In this document: positions 11,701 through 23,897 of the stretch, in pieces
How positions within the stretch are numbered: the stretch's first letter is position 1
How the letters are laid out: each line of letters starts with the position of its first letter
Source: Callaeas wilsoni
Lineage: Eukaryota > Chordata > Aves > Passeriformes > Callaeidae
DNA: 64,000 nucleotides
Assembly (NCBI GenBank): GCA_013398955.1
Contig: VWPU01000912.1
Coordinates: forward strand, 45,806 to 109,805
Reading direction: 5' to 3'
Position numbers and translations under genes: made by a program
The notes under the pieces: model-generated
Told to the model about the DNA's origin: nothing
Database searches by the model: none
What the model saw: only the letters and a program-made list of their open reading frames with translations

Positions 11701-14700
11701 TGTTACACATGCGGTGTTGTCTTTTGAAGTACTTGATGCCTGATTAGCTGAGAGCTCTTCTAAACAACAGCCTGAATAGCAGCTGAATTACTTCGGGAAG
11801 CCCTGACTCTGGTTGTAAGTGGTGCACACACCAGGAAACTCACCCTGTGTGACATCGAAGGGTGCGGCTTGGAGCACCTGTCATTTTCTCTTCCTTCCCC
11901 CATAAAAATCTGTCAGGCAGTTTCATCTCCAGTGCAAAGGGCACGTAAATCAGCACACTCAGCTGGTGTTGACTGGGGGAGAAGGTGCCCATCATTATGA
12001 CAGGAAGTTATGCCAATTGGCACTCATCCATCATGCTAACATCTCACACATAAGGAGAGACTGTTTACCAGCAGGGTGGAATGTAAAACAGGACAGTCAT
12101 TTTGTGATTGAAGGAGTGCCAGAAAATAATATTATTTTTTTAAAAGGGAATCCTGTTACAGTTATATTTTTATCATCTAAGTGCAGAACTGAGAGATCAG
12201 CTGGCATGATGTCAGGCATGAACTTGCAGCAAACACAGGAGGGGGTCTTTGCATCTGTACATGTTCTGTGTAGATGGTAAAAAAAAAAAAGGTCATCATT
12301 GATAATGTGTATTTTTCTATCAAAGTAGTTTTGTACAGGTACCAAACACTCCTCAATAAGTCAGTTTGGAAAATTCCTCCTGAGCACAACTGGTTCCTCT
12401 GCTTAAGTATGGTCTTCATAGTCATATAATGGATAGAATGACCATGAGAACTGCTAAATACTTCTAGAAAGAGAGACTGAAGAATGAAACAACATTTCAA
12501 AGGTTGAGCTGTATTAGAAGAGATGGGGGGTGAGATTTGCTGATTATCTGCCCCCAGACCCATTAATCCTCTACTTCAATAACTATTGAGCACACTCTAA
12601 ATTTACAGTAGAACAAATTACTTTTGGAGGAATATTGACTTCAAGGGAGAGAGAAGTAGGGTGAAAGAAAAGAAAATAAATCTTGTGCAATACTAGGGGC
12701 CTTGTACTCTGCAAGCATTAATAAGTAAACAGAAGCTCTGGGGTTTTTTAAAGATACTGGTGGGGTGAGGTTTAGGAAAAATAACTATCCTGCAAAGGGA
12801 AGTTCCTCCATTATACATGGCAATCAAAAGTTGTCAACACAGTGCCTGTCAAATAAAAAATTGTATTTCACATGTAGAATAGAAAGGTGCTCTAAAATTT
12901 GCAGAAGCTGTAGATTTTCCACCCATGAACTTCTAATCAATTTCTTCTCACCAATTTCAATCTGTGTAAACTGCATTTCTTTCCCTGCATCTGGGTACTC
13001 ACTAGTGTGTTTGCCTGCCTGCTGGACGCTTATGACTGAAGCCGGGCTGCAAGATGTGAGAGATAGTAGGGCTCTCTTTCATACCTGTCCATAAACATGG
13101 ACTCCTTTCCTCTTTTTCCTCCCTCAGCTCATAGTTTATCTTTGTTTCTCTTCCTTTAGTGACAAACTGGTGCAGTTGTGCCCCTTGCTAGGGAGCAGGA
13201 GAGATGCCAGGGGGATTTTCAAAATAGCTATGCTCCCCAGGCAGGGGACGCAGCATGGAGTGCTGCCCCCACCCCAGTGCATCACACCCTCACTTATGGA
13301 TTTATTCTTGTCAAGAGGTAGGAAAGCTGCCCTGTGACAGAAGTCATGCACTGCCCTGGATAAAGGGTTTCAAGATTGGTGCATTTTTCTTGTAATACAT
13401 CAAGAGGAGAAGGGAAAACCTGCCTGCAGACATAGCAAACGCCCAGCCACACTCACTGCCAGCACACAAATGACAATCAAACGTCTGCACCTGCTATGTG
13501 TGAGTTCAGGTGGCTTTCCAGAAAAAAAACAAAAAGCTCAGACACCTCTGGAATTAATAGTGGCTTTGTGAAAAAGTGTTTTCTTCTAATTTCCCATCTT
13601 TAAATTAGAATAATTGTGCTACCTCATCAGCAGCTTACAAATGATATGGCAGAGTTACATTACACAGCACACACTTGGCCATGTCAAATGGCGTATTTAT
13701 AGCCGACCTCTCACTTTAAGGTAATTCAGGGATGAAGGAATTTCTTTTGTTTTGTTTCTCAATTAATTTAATGAGAGGCATTAGCCCAACAGTGTAGTAG
13801 TCCCTCAGTCAAGGAATGGGATTCAAGAGTGTGTGTAAAAACACCTCCTTCCTCCCCCCTGCAGCATATCATGCAGGAGACCTGTCCTTACTATATGTGA
13901 CTAGTGAAAAGTTCAATATTCTTTCTTCTACCAAAAGCAGGAAACCTATCACTAATTTCTTCTGTATTTTACAAGACTTTTTTCAAGACTTCCTTGAATT
14001 TCTAATATGAAAACCATCAGACTCTATAACCATGTATTCATTTGACACAGGGATAATTTATAGCAATAGACATAAGCTGATTCTGCTGTCATCATGGGAG
14101 AAGAGGGAAGAAGAAAAGAAAGCAATTAACAGAGCATTTGGGGATATGAAGTAAACAGAAATCCATTCTCTTCCCTTCCTCCTCTACTACACCCACACAC
14201 CAACACATGGTTCTCTAATTTGCTCTTTTGCATGAGACAAGGTTTCAGACAAGCTCTAAGACCAATTACTTTCTATTTAGAATAGGAAACAACTAGCTGA
14301 GAAATTGGATTTTAGGATAACAATATGTACAAGCCTGGTCATTAGTTCCAGAACCAACTTCAAAACACTGTGGGTGATATAATGTGTAACCTGAAGAATA
14401 AAAGAGCACATTGCAATTTAGACTACTTTTTGACCTAATGTCCTTCATGGAACTAGAAGTTCTTTCTAATTTTCTGTTAACAAGCTACCTCAGTTGTTCA
14501 TCTTCTTCTCTGAGATGTCCTGATACTTTTGACAATAAGAATTAATCCCTGTGCCAAAAAGCTTACAATACTCCTGTGGCCAAACAGGGAAAAGGAGAAT
14601 GCTGAGACAAACATGGGAAAAGGACACAAGTTTTCAAGCTCAATAAATCTAGTAAGAAAAATTGATTTAACAGCCGTAGAAGGTTTTTCGACTCCCTCCC

Positions 14701-14837
14701 TCCAGGTTTCCACCTAACACTACTTGGCTCCATCACAGAAGCAGATCTAGCACCAGCACTCTCAGCCAGTTTGTGTGTGTTTGTCAGGGAAAAGCCTTTG
14801 GGCAGCTTCACTGTATTTGCAGAACTGCCCTACCATA
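8756..14837. other. Unique DNA with no recognisable gene
   Basis: About 6 kb of mostly AT-rich sequence. Notable items are a 22-bp palindrome (9409-9430), a CpG-enriched patch (about 9600-9850), an A12 run (12279-12290) and a possibly conserved AT-rich stretch near 13.53-13.77 kb. No transposon or RNA gene is recognisable. Open frames of up to about 140 codons overlap on both strands without motifs. Confidence 0.45.
9409..9430. repeat. Perfect 22-bp palindrome containing two CCAAT boxes
   Basis: AAGGATATTGG is followed immediately, with no spacer, by its exact reverse complement. The centre GGCC joins two divergent CCAAT motifs. It could be a dimeric protein-binding site or a cruciform seed; its function is unknown. 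Confidence 0.75.
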
Positions 14838-15790
14838 TAGAATCAGACAATAATTGGGGTTGAAAAAGATCCCCAAGATCATTGTGTCCAAGTCCGTTGT
14901 TTGACCACTCAACATGTCAAGTAGACCATAGCAGTAAGTGCCACGTCCAGCTGTTTCTTGAACACTCACAGGGATGGTGACTCCACCAACGTCCCTGGGC
15001 AGCCCATTCCAATGCTTAACCACCCTTTCAGTGAAGAAATTTTTCCTGTTGTCCAGCCTCAACCTCCCCTGCAGCAGCCTGAATCTGTGTTCTCTCATCC
15101 TGTCACTGGCTGCCTGGGAGAAGAGGCTGACCCCCACCTGGCTACAACCTCCCTTCAGAGAGTTGTAGAGAGTGATAAGGTCTCCCCTGAGTCTCTTCTT
15201 TTCCAGGCTGAACAACCCCGGCTTCCTCAGCTGCTCTTCATAGGACATATGCTCCAGACCCTTCACCAGCTCTGTTGCCCTTCTCTGGACTTGCTCCAGC
15301 ACCTCAATGTCCTTCTTGAATTGAGGGGCTCAAAATTGGACACGGGATTTGAGTTGTGGCCTTACCACTGCCAAGTACAGGAGGACAATCACTATCCTGG
15401 CCCTGCTGGCCACACTATTGTTGACATAAGCCAGGTGCCATTTGCCTTCTTTGCCACCTGGGCACAGCTGGCTCATGTTCAGCTGCTGTCAACCAGCACC
15501 CCCAGGTCCTTTTCCCCAGGGCAGCTTTCCAGACACTCGTTCTCCAGCCTGTAGCACTGCATGGCATTGTTGTGAACCAAGTGCAGGACTCGGTGCTTCA
15601 CCTTATTGAACCTTATTGAACTTCACATAGTTGGCCAAGGCCCGTCAATCCAGCCTGTCCAGATCCCTCTGTGGATTCTTCCTGCCCTCCAGCAGAACAC
15701 TCCCACCCAACTTGGTGTTGTCTGTGAACTTATTGAGTGTGCATTCAATCCCCTCATCCAGATCATTGACAAGATATGAAACAGGAACAC
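14838..15790 (-). mobile_element. CR1 LINE, about 950 bp, 5'-truncated
   Basis: The best-preserved CR1 in the window. On the minus strand it runs from within ORF2 (around 15790) through the end of the reverse-transcriptase region to the 3' terminus near 14838. Diagnostic stretches include, on the plus strand, the complements of the '[11 protein letters not shown]'-type region (15700-15740), the hydrophobic RT tail, and the block ending [18 protein letters not shown]. The frame from 15302 leftward stays open through most of the conserved ORF2 tail. A short tandem repeat of CTTATTGAAC-type units near 15601-15621 is a local duplication. 5' truncation, frameshifts to the right of 15302 and a mutated 3' end make it inactive. 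Confidence 0.93.
14860..15302 (-). pseudogene. CR1 ORF2 C-terminal remnant
   Basis: This is the coding part of the CR1 copy that is still in frame. Translation on the minus strand gives [14 protein letters not shown], then [20 protein letters not shown], then a [13 protein letters not shown] block and [19 protein letters not shown]. These are the conserved landmarks of avian CR1 ORF2 downstream of the catalytic reverse-transcriptase motifs. The catalytic centre and the N-terminal endonuclease are absent because the copy is 5'-truncated, so no enzyme can be made. After the conserved tail the frame runs on into 3' untranslated sequence. Confidence 0.85.
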
Positions 15791-18585
15791 CATAGGTGCA
15801 GTCTAGCAGCAGCAGGATGCTCCCTCTGGTTCCTTGCTCTGCTCATAGCAGTAAGGGTGAGTTTGATCACACGTATATGACACTTCATTGTTAAAGGACA
15901 AAGTAATGCTCTGCAAGGGAGACAGACTCTAAAGTAGTTAGAAATCTGGAAGGTATGGCTCTTTAAGACATGGTAATGCCATATCAGCCCCTGGCCAAGG
16001 GCTTTTGGCAGGGGTTGAGGTTTTTTCCAAACAATAGAGGTTCTTAAGCTGGCAAAATTAATGGCTTTAAACCTCTCTTCTACAAAATCTTGTAAATAAA
16101 TACCGTCTTGTCAGAGCAGGGAATTGCTTGCACAATAAATCCACACTTCCTACCAAAACTTTTTATTTTAATTTCATTGTTACATTTTCATTGCAGCCTG
16201 GGATTTGATAGTAATTTTTCTGGTAAGATGAGAGAACTGAGATGTTGTGCTTGATAAATGGGAGAACTGAGATCCCATGCTTGGTAAATAAACAATTTGG
16301 AATACTGCATATCTCAAGTCAAATCAAATCAATGCTGATTGAAGTTATCACTTTATCATTTCTATCATGTAGGATGTTAAAGAGAGCTTTTCCTTGATTA
16401 AATGCCACCATGCTAAGTCAGAGTTTTTTGGAAGATCTAAGTAGAGCTAATGGATTTCATTTAATGAATATTGAATATGACAAAAAGCATAGGACAGGTC
16501 TCTCCAAAACTTCCCACAATTTTTAGCCAATTTAGTTGTGTCACTACAGTCACAATGAAAACACAAGAGGCCACATCCATTTAGGCAGCATGTCAACAGT
16601 TAAAAGCCCAGGTCTGAGTTAGGACATGTTCAGTTGTTTCTTCTGGCCATGGTATCCTGCCATGCATGTGTCCTCTCTGCTCTCCCCCAAATTCCTTCCT
16701 TTGGCTGAGGCATCCTGACATGGGAGCAGCATGGGAGCTGTTCGCAGTACTTCTGCAGACATCGTTTGCCTTCATGAACATGAACTTTTATGAACTTTTA
16801 TGAACTCTTTGGACTCTTATTTTAAATCATTTAACTACTTTGCCTCAAACACCTCCTTCTGGACAACCATCCCCATTTGTCCACCCTGACACTGAAAATG
16901 TCTCCTCATATCCAAAATGTACAAATATATAATTTGGGACATTTTACTTATTTACTCTAAAGACTACTTTTGTTGCCCTGATATTCGCTCTTACAAAAGT
17001 TTTAGGGGCAGCAATCTTAGTTCAGCCTTTGCAGTGCTATGCTGAACAAGCAAAGATCTTTCATTTTTCTTCTGAAAAGGTCCCACCATGTTCCTTCAGA
17101 TATCCCCTTTGTACCTATGTCTCAGTTTGAGTCTATAGTTTTTAACATCAGAGAATGAGCTCCACAGAAGTTTTCATCTTGTAGCTCATATTCCTGCATA
17201 CTGTTTAACAGTATCCTATTTAACATAACATGGAGACTTAGTTATTCTCTTAGCTAAAACACCCATATCTTCCTCCTCCCTTGTTTATTCCCAGCTAAGC
17301 AATCCTTACGTGAAACATTTATCACTCATCCAGAAACTCTTCTTTTGTAAGAACACTTGATTTCAACTGAATTTTCAGAGCTAAAATAAAGCCATTCAGC
17401 CATGGCACTTGATCTCCATCAAATTTTCTTATTAGCTTGAGGATAAATGTTGAAAAATCAAATGTGCCAAAAGTTTTCCCTCTTCCATTCTTCCCTCACC
17501 TCTGACAAAGGTTGAATGGTTCTCATTTTTTGTCTCTGACTCAATGCTGTGAAGACAAATATGAATCTGAAACTAAAATCAAGACCACAGGAAGGCAACT
17601 AGATGAAGAAAAAGAAAACATCTAATAGGTAGCATCATTTCGGATAACTACTGTATTATTAATTCAATGGAATTCTGGCAGTAGAAAAAAAAACATTAAG
17701 AAGAGAAATGGCAGAAAGAAAATTAAGATTACAAAATTATGTCAGGATATGTCTTTTAAAGTATCATCCTGTGAAAGGATAATTGACTGTATCCAAGAAG
17801 AATAAAAAGAGGTAATAAACAAAGAGCTAACTAAAAGAGATTCTGCAGTTCTGGGATGGAGGATCAATCATGCGAATCCACAGTGGAGAACAGATTGGGC
17901 AGCCAGATGAGTCACATAGCTGTGCCTGGGCTGGCTTCAACACAAATTCTTCTGCAGGTGCTGCCATCTGGATATAAATCTTTCTTTGTTCTCCAGTGAG
18001 AGATTTTCAGAGTTTTCTTCTGCTCCACCAAAAGAAGGGGCTTCAGCAAATTAAACATGAGATTTCTCCTGAGGTATCAAGTGTTAACAAATCCTTACAG
18101 CTAGGAAAATCCTTCTGAGCTGAAGAAGCTGGGAGTAATTGAACCTCATCACACTTTGCACCTTGAAGTCAGTCATGTCCTGAAGACCAGTCTCCAGACA
18201 CAGGAGCTGCCAGGTTTGAGGTGGAGCTGTAATGCCTGGTCATGCCTCAGGTGCATGATCCTCTGTTATTTCATGATAGCCAAGTCACAACAGTCAGCAG
18301 AAATTCTCCACACATCCATTGTTAGCCTATCCCAAATGTGAAATGCTCTTTAAACCTCTTTTAAACTTCAAAGTGTTTCACCTGGAGCTTACACTACATA
18401 GATCAAAGTTATCGACGGTATTTTCTATTTCAAGATCTTTTTATTGAGTGTGAACTTCAATAAATGATCAAGTCTCAGAAAAGTCTCCTTCATACTATGC
18501 TTTTGGGAAGGTTCTGGCTATGCAGCTCATGATCTTACTCCTATCACCATGAGTGATACCATAACTCTTCACTCTGTTAGCCTGT
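15791..18585. other. Unique AT-rich DNA
   Basis: No gene or transposon is recognised in about 2.8 kb. A decamer TATGAACTTT-like unit is repeated two and a half times at 16789-16811, which is a small tandem slip. Confidence 0.5.
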
Positions 18586-19075
18586 CCTGTCATGAAGTTC
18601 AAGAAGGTCAAATGCAAAGTTCTTCACCTGGGTCAGGGCAATCACCAGTACCAGAAGAGACTGGAGGATGAATCCTTGAAGGAGGACTTGGGGATACTGG
18701 TGGATGAAAACCTGGACATGACCTGCAATGTGCAGTTGCAGCCCAGAAAGCCGACTCCATCCTGGGCTGCATCAAAAGCAGCACAACCAGCAGGTCGTGG
18801 GAGGGGATTCTCCCCCTCTACTCTGGTGAGACCGCACCTGGAGTGCTGCATCCAGCTCTGGGCTCCCCAGTGCAAGGCAGACACAGACCTGTTAGAGCAG
18901 GTCCAGAGAAGGGCCATGAGAGGGCTGAAACACCTCTCCTATGAGGACAGGCTGAGAGAGCTGGGGTTGTTCAGATGGCAAAAGGGAAGACCCCAGGGAG
19001 GCCTTATAGCAACCTTACACTACTTTCAAATCCTTTCTAACCCAAACCATTCTGTGACTTGATGATTCTGTAGGT
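18586..19075 (+). mobile_element. CR1 LINE fragment with internal deletion
   Basis: Plus-strand CR1. It starts in ORF2 with the region encoding MKFKKVKCKVLHLGQGN and continues past the LGILVDENLDM and RPHLECCIQLWAPQCK landmarks to RMAxQRRAMRGLKHLSYEDRLRE-like sequence. At about 19020 the ORF2 text breaks off and jumps directly to the 3' terminal block (CTAACCCAAACCATTCTGTGA), so roughly the last part of ORF2 and the 3' UTR are missing. Several single-base deletions give a frameshifted reading of the alanine-rich stretch. Inactive. Confidence 0.9.
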
Positions 19076-21135
19076 TCATGAAGAAGGAAAAAGCTGAGGG
19101 AAGAAACAGCAATTAGCTCTCTAGAGATTTAAATTTTCAAAGTTACACAAGGTATAAGAATTATGGGCAAAAAAAAATGTCGTTGTTGCACGATACAAGA
19201 AAAGAGCATGTAGTAAGTTGCATAAAGAAATACTTTCTTGTAGCAACTAATTTCCCAGGAAGTCTTACTAGAAGGTTTCAAATTGAAAATCACTTGAAAG
19301 GTACCTACTGTATATGGACTGTGTTGGGGAGAAAAAGCACTGTCTTTAGGCTGCTGACCTTGAAGAACTATAGATAACATCATTAATGGCATTGGAAAGG
19401 AAAAGATAATGGCAACATGATTTTGTTCTGTAGAAGAGATAAAAATGTTCTTACTAAATGGGTAACCAGAATGGATGACATGCGAATGGGAGGACCCATT
19501 CTGATCTGGTACTTTGTTGTTTATCTTCTTCGTTTTCAGATTACCAAAATTTTGAATGACGTATCACTTCCCTGTGTAAAAATCTGAGCTCCGATTTCTG
19601 ACAAACAAATACTGTGTTGAAAATCAGGTGTGTATATAGATTATGATTAGACCATAATGAAGCAAGGAAAATTTATTTTAAAAAAACCAAGACCAAAATA
19701 ACTTCTGGAGGTTGTTTACACAGGAAAATAATTTTCAGAGTTCACAAAAGATTTAACCTCCTTTCCACTACTAAATTCTACTTAAAACTATAAAGCATAT
19801 TGTTTACATTTCTAATTATCACTCACTGGAAGAAGGCAATCCATTTCTCAGGGAGCAGTTTTTCTTTTGGCTTCTCTGAGTTTGCTGTGCACAGGTGTCA
19901 AAAATGTCAAAAACATAAAACTGTGACGATCTAGTAAAGGAAGCTGTTACNGAAACATCAGAAACAGGGACAGCATGAAGCAAAAGCAACAAGTACAGGC
20001 ATAACATAAAAACTGTGGCGATCTAGTAAAGGAAGCTGTTACTTTTTTTTTCAATTTGAGATCCCCACCCAAAGGATCCGGTATCTTCTTGTGGGGAGCT
20101 CAAAATAGAGTTCCAATTTTTCTTCTAACTCCACTTTTTTTACCTGATGTCTGTTATATGTGAAATGTGAACAAATATGAAATAAATGCTAGCAGATTTA
20201 AAATTATGCTTTTTTTTTCTCAACAAAAGATTGAGAGATATAAAATATACGGATTCAAAAGTATGTTGAGTTGGGAAACGACAAAAGGAACAAAGATTGC
20301 AACAAAGAATTGATTATCTTCATATTTAACAATATGAATCAGTAACAATATCAAGTGATTGACATTAAAAGAGTAGAGTTGGGATCCCCTGTAGGTATGA
20401 TACAGATGCCCCAGACACTTACCTGATAAGCAGATATGCTTCTGATGACCTCTGCTTCTTTCTCACCAGTGAAATTTACTGCTGAGCATATATTAAATAC
20501 GGCTTTTCCCAATGCAGTTTTATGTATCCGCAAGTGAACCACCAGTAAAAGAATGTGAGTTGTATTCCTGAGTGAAGGCATATGTACTTTCTTCAGGAAA
20601 CAGAGTTTAACTCCTAGCACTCATGTGAGTTGTACTGTCCCATATGTACAGAGGGAAGGACAGCGTGTCCCAGCGTCTCAAAGAGCACTCAGGTCCCGTT
20701 CCCTGTCTTTCCTCCTATTCCCACCTAAATGCAGCAGCATTAAGGCAAGTCATTAAAAGAAAATGAAGGAATTTACTGTCTGGAGGAATATATTTCTACA
20801 TTCTTAACTAGAAATCCAGGACTTAGATTCTCACTGGCCACTTTTTAAATATATGAATTAAAGAGAGGGGAAAATGTGCCATTTTAGGCTTCTTAACATA
20901 GAAGCTAACTTACGGTGAAGCAAGAACATCTCTTTGGGTTGTTCCAATCTGAGCTGGCTCTCTCTCAGTAAGGTAACATAGCAGTTTTGCCACTAATCTA
21001 AAAAGAAAAGGCTTTCTGGCAGAGTGGTAAAAGTCTCCTTTTTTGTCATCTGCTGACATGCTTGTGTTCCTGATCATGATTTCTGAAAACCCGTGGTGGT
21101 TTTGCTTGCAATATGAAGAACCTACCAGAATGCTC
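19076..21135. other. Unique AT-rich DNA with an assembly N
   Basis: No gene or transposon is recognised. It contains the single ambiguous base at 19951 within a duplicated segment, and two minus-strand exon-like stretches (20423-20590 and 20914-20997) that I rejected as a gene because their phases do not chain. Confidence 0.45.
19912..20042 (+). repeat. 39/40-bp duplication flanking a single N
   Basis: The segment at 19912-19950 (begins AACATAAAACTGTGACGATC, ends AGCTGTTAC) recurs at 20003-20042 with one substitution (GTGACG to GTGGCG) and one extra A. The N at 19951 falls exactly at the end of the first copy. This looks more like two reads or contigs joined without merging their overlap than like a natural tandem repeat. 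Confidence 0.75.
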
Positions 21136-21432
21136 ATTGCTTGGCCATGAGCAGGGGCCAGACTCTTCAGGGGTGCTCAGCAGCAGGATGAGAAACAGTG
21201 GCCACAAAGTAAAACACAAGAAGTTCAATCTCAACATGAGGAAGAACTTCTTCACAATGAGGGTGGCAGAGCACTGGAACAGGCTGCCCAGGGAGGGCAT
21301 GGAATCTCTGTGGAGACATTCAAACATGGACATGTTCCCGTGTCACCTGCTCCAGGTGACCCTGCCTTGGTAGAGGGTTGCACTAAATGATCTCCAAGGT
21401 CCCTTCCAACACAAACAATTCTGTAATTCTAA
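21136..21432 (+). mobile_element. CR1 LINE 3' fragment
   Basis: Plus-strand CR1 covering the last part of ORF2 and the 3' UTR. It includes the coding block for KKFNLNMRKNFFTMRVAEHW and NRLPREGME, followed by the UTR signature 'TGATCTCCAAGGTCCCTTCC' and the terminal AATTCTGTAATTCT repeat. That terminal octamer-like repeat is the CR1 3' hallmark. The ORF2 text is partly frameshifted and the copy is strongly 5'-truncated. It is of a different, better-kept type than the 37-kb copy. Confidence 0.92.
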
Positions 21433-23897
21433 GATAAGTACATTCACAAGTTAAAGTAGCACCATAATTTTATCTTCTCTTTCAACTGGAGAACATGTGT
21501 TGCCTTTGTTATCCAGACCTTACAGATCTACCAGTGAGAATCATCAGTCATCTAGGATTGCTCAATTTACTCTCACATATCCACTACAGAGCTTTTGGTG
21601 TCATTTATTTCCACAACAATAGTATACTGTGATCTCACTAGGGGCTTCTCTGCAAGTTTTTGAGTCCTTTTTTATTCATGAGGGTCTGTCTTTGGCTTGC
21701 TCTTCTCCCTTCTTACACTCTCCCTGGGTAATCTCATCCTTCACTTCACATGAACATCTGCAAACAGACTTGCAAATCTGCTCCGTGCTTGCCTACCATT
21801 GCCAGCAAAAAGCTGCTGTGGCCATCCTGCTGTCAGGCACAGGCAATGTTATTTTAGCTGATTTTAATTACTGGTGGCTGTAGGAAATACTCTGGAATTC
21901 TGGGAACCGAGATCATTGAAATTAAAGCAAATTGGAAGATAAACACAACTAAATGTTGCAATTAAGAATTCTGACTTCAAAAGGATTTTTTTTTTTGAGA
22001 GAGAGAGAGAAATTAAGGGCTCTAAATGAACACACAGCTAATGGGAATGAAGTTATGAAAATTACAACAAATTTGGAACAAAAACTCATAAATGCAAGTA
22101 TGGCAGGCCTGAATATTTCCTCCCTAAAATGCATAACAGAGAGGAAAACAAGGACAGAAGATTAACTGTTTTCCACTAAGTCTATGAAATGAGAAATGAT
22201 ATGATAAAGAATAGCAAAAAAATAAACTAATTCAAGAGACAGAGAGGAATAGAAACAGAGGAAAACAGATTAATTTCTTGGGCAACAGTGGAAAATATTA
22301 CAGCTTTGGTAAGTATGCACAGCTTCAGGGCAAATCTTGAACTTTTGAAACAAAGCCAGTGAAGCAAAAGGAAAACAGGATAAAATGTACTATGAGCTAC
22401 CAAATGTGGCTCATGCCACCTAATATCTCTCTTCAGTAAGAAACTGATTTTCAAAACCTAAAAATATTTCTAAACTCTAGGATGGATATTATCCATCTGG
22501 ATTTTCATAGAGTAGGTGACAAATATCCCATGTCATAATTTATTGTTGAAGCTGGAAAAGAAAATATAAACAGAAGAACTATAAAATGATCAATCTGATG
22601 GTTTTGTATTTCTTTTTTTTCTGTCTTTGTTTACTTTGTTATTGTCATCATTACTATTATTTTAGAGAAGAAATTCACTGAAAAATTAAATACTGTCATG
22701 CTGGGAGTTTCCTGGGGAAGGCTTCAAAGATATGGATGAAAACTTGAAGTTTCTCTTACCTTGTATTTCCACAACAGACCTGACACACACATGGGATATT
22801 TTTCATTCAAGTTTACTAAAAATGGGTGTTTGGGGTCCTCATTAGTTCACAGAAGGTTTGGAAGATCATACAGGATGAATGGGTTGACTTTGAACGCTGG
22901 AGTTACAGGCATGAGTTGAATTATACCTCTGCCAAATAGAAGTTTGCAGGTTTTGGAAGTCTGACTAGAACTTCTGTTAGGAAGTCATCACTGGAAAAAG
23001 GTTCAAGAAATACCTGAGTGTATCATATCAATCACAGAGTGGTTATAAGTCATCAATGCAATGAAAGCTGAGGGGGAAAAATCAAATGCGATCTCAAAAA
23101 AAGTCAAGCAAGAGATTTCTAAAAGAAATATTCCCACATGAAGAAACTTGTGCAGTATAAAAGGAAGTTTGGCTCCTAATAACATACTATAACATGGTTA
23201 TTACTGGTAGCCAAAGGCTCATCTTAAATCAAAATACTCAAAAACCCAAAAGATGCCAAAGATAAAATGTAGAAAAATTAAACTCTTTTCTTCTCCATCC
23301 TCTGTACTCTCCTACTTCTGAAAGTATTTTTAGCCTCTTAAAAGTTGAGCTTGAAGCAAATTTTGGAGTTCTCATCACACAGAAGTGTCGCTTGAAGTAT
23401 TGCCCAAAATTGCGTACGTTTTGCAATCATTTGAAATGTGTCAGAAGAACTTCTCAGTGATCACGTCACTCCCTGATTCCTCTGCAGCTCGTGTAGGGTA
23501 TCCTGGGCCAGCTTTAGACAAGCTAGCTAGTGGGAAAGAGGGAAACCCTGTGTGGCGTGCCAAAGGCAGGAGAAAGATGGTGCTATGACTGCTGCGGTAG
23601 CTGCCTCACATCAGATTGCCCACTGCAGCAGCAGTGGCCTCCAGTCCCTGAACCTGGTAGGTGGCAGAACATCTGGGGATGTCTGCAAATCTCTGAGGTT
23701 CTGTTCTGCTTTATGTGCAAGACAAGCCGATGCAAAGTAGATACTTAGAGCTAACTTGTTTTCTGTCATTGCAGAAAGGAGTATTTTTTCCCAAGAAACA
23801 AATAGCCAGAATGCAATGTTTATTCAACACACAGTAAACACTTAGATTTGCTTCTAAGTAACTAATGAGATACACAATTTGTTTTATGTTTCCATAC
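21433..23897. other. Unique DNA
   Basis: No recognised gene or transposon. It contains a short T10 and (GA)n tract near 21985-22010 and a minus-strand exon-like 56-base segment at 22760-22815. The right end, near 23.5-23.7 kb, is locally more GC-rich without any known motif. Confidence 0.45.

Noticed and set aside
20423..22815. Three minus-strand exon-like segments (22760-22815, 20914-20997, 20423-20590) with strong splice signals, suggesting a spliced gene
   Set aside because: Their phases do not chain. The first ends in phase 0 but the second needs one completing base at its start. The second ends with two bases but the best acceptor of the third starts in phase 0. Comparable pseudo-exons occur on the plus strand too.
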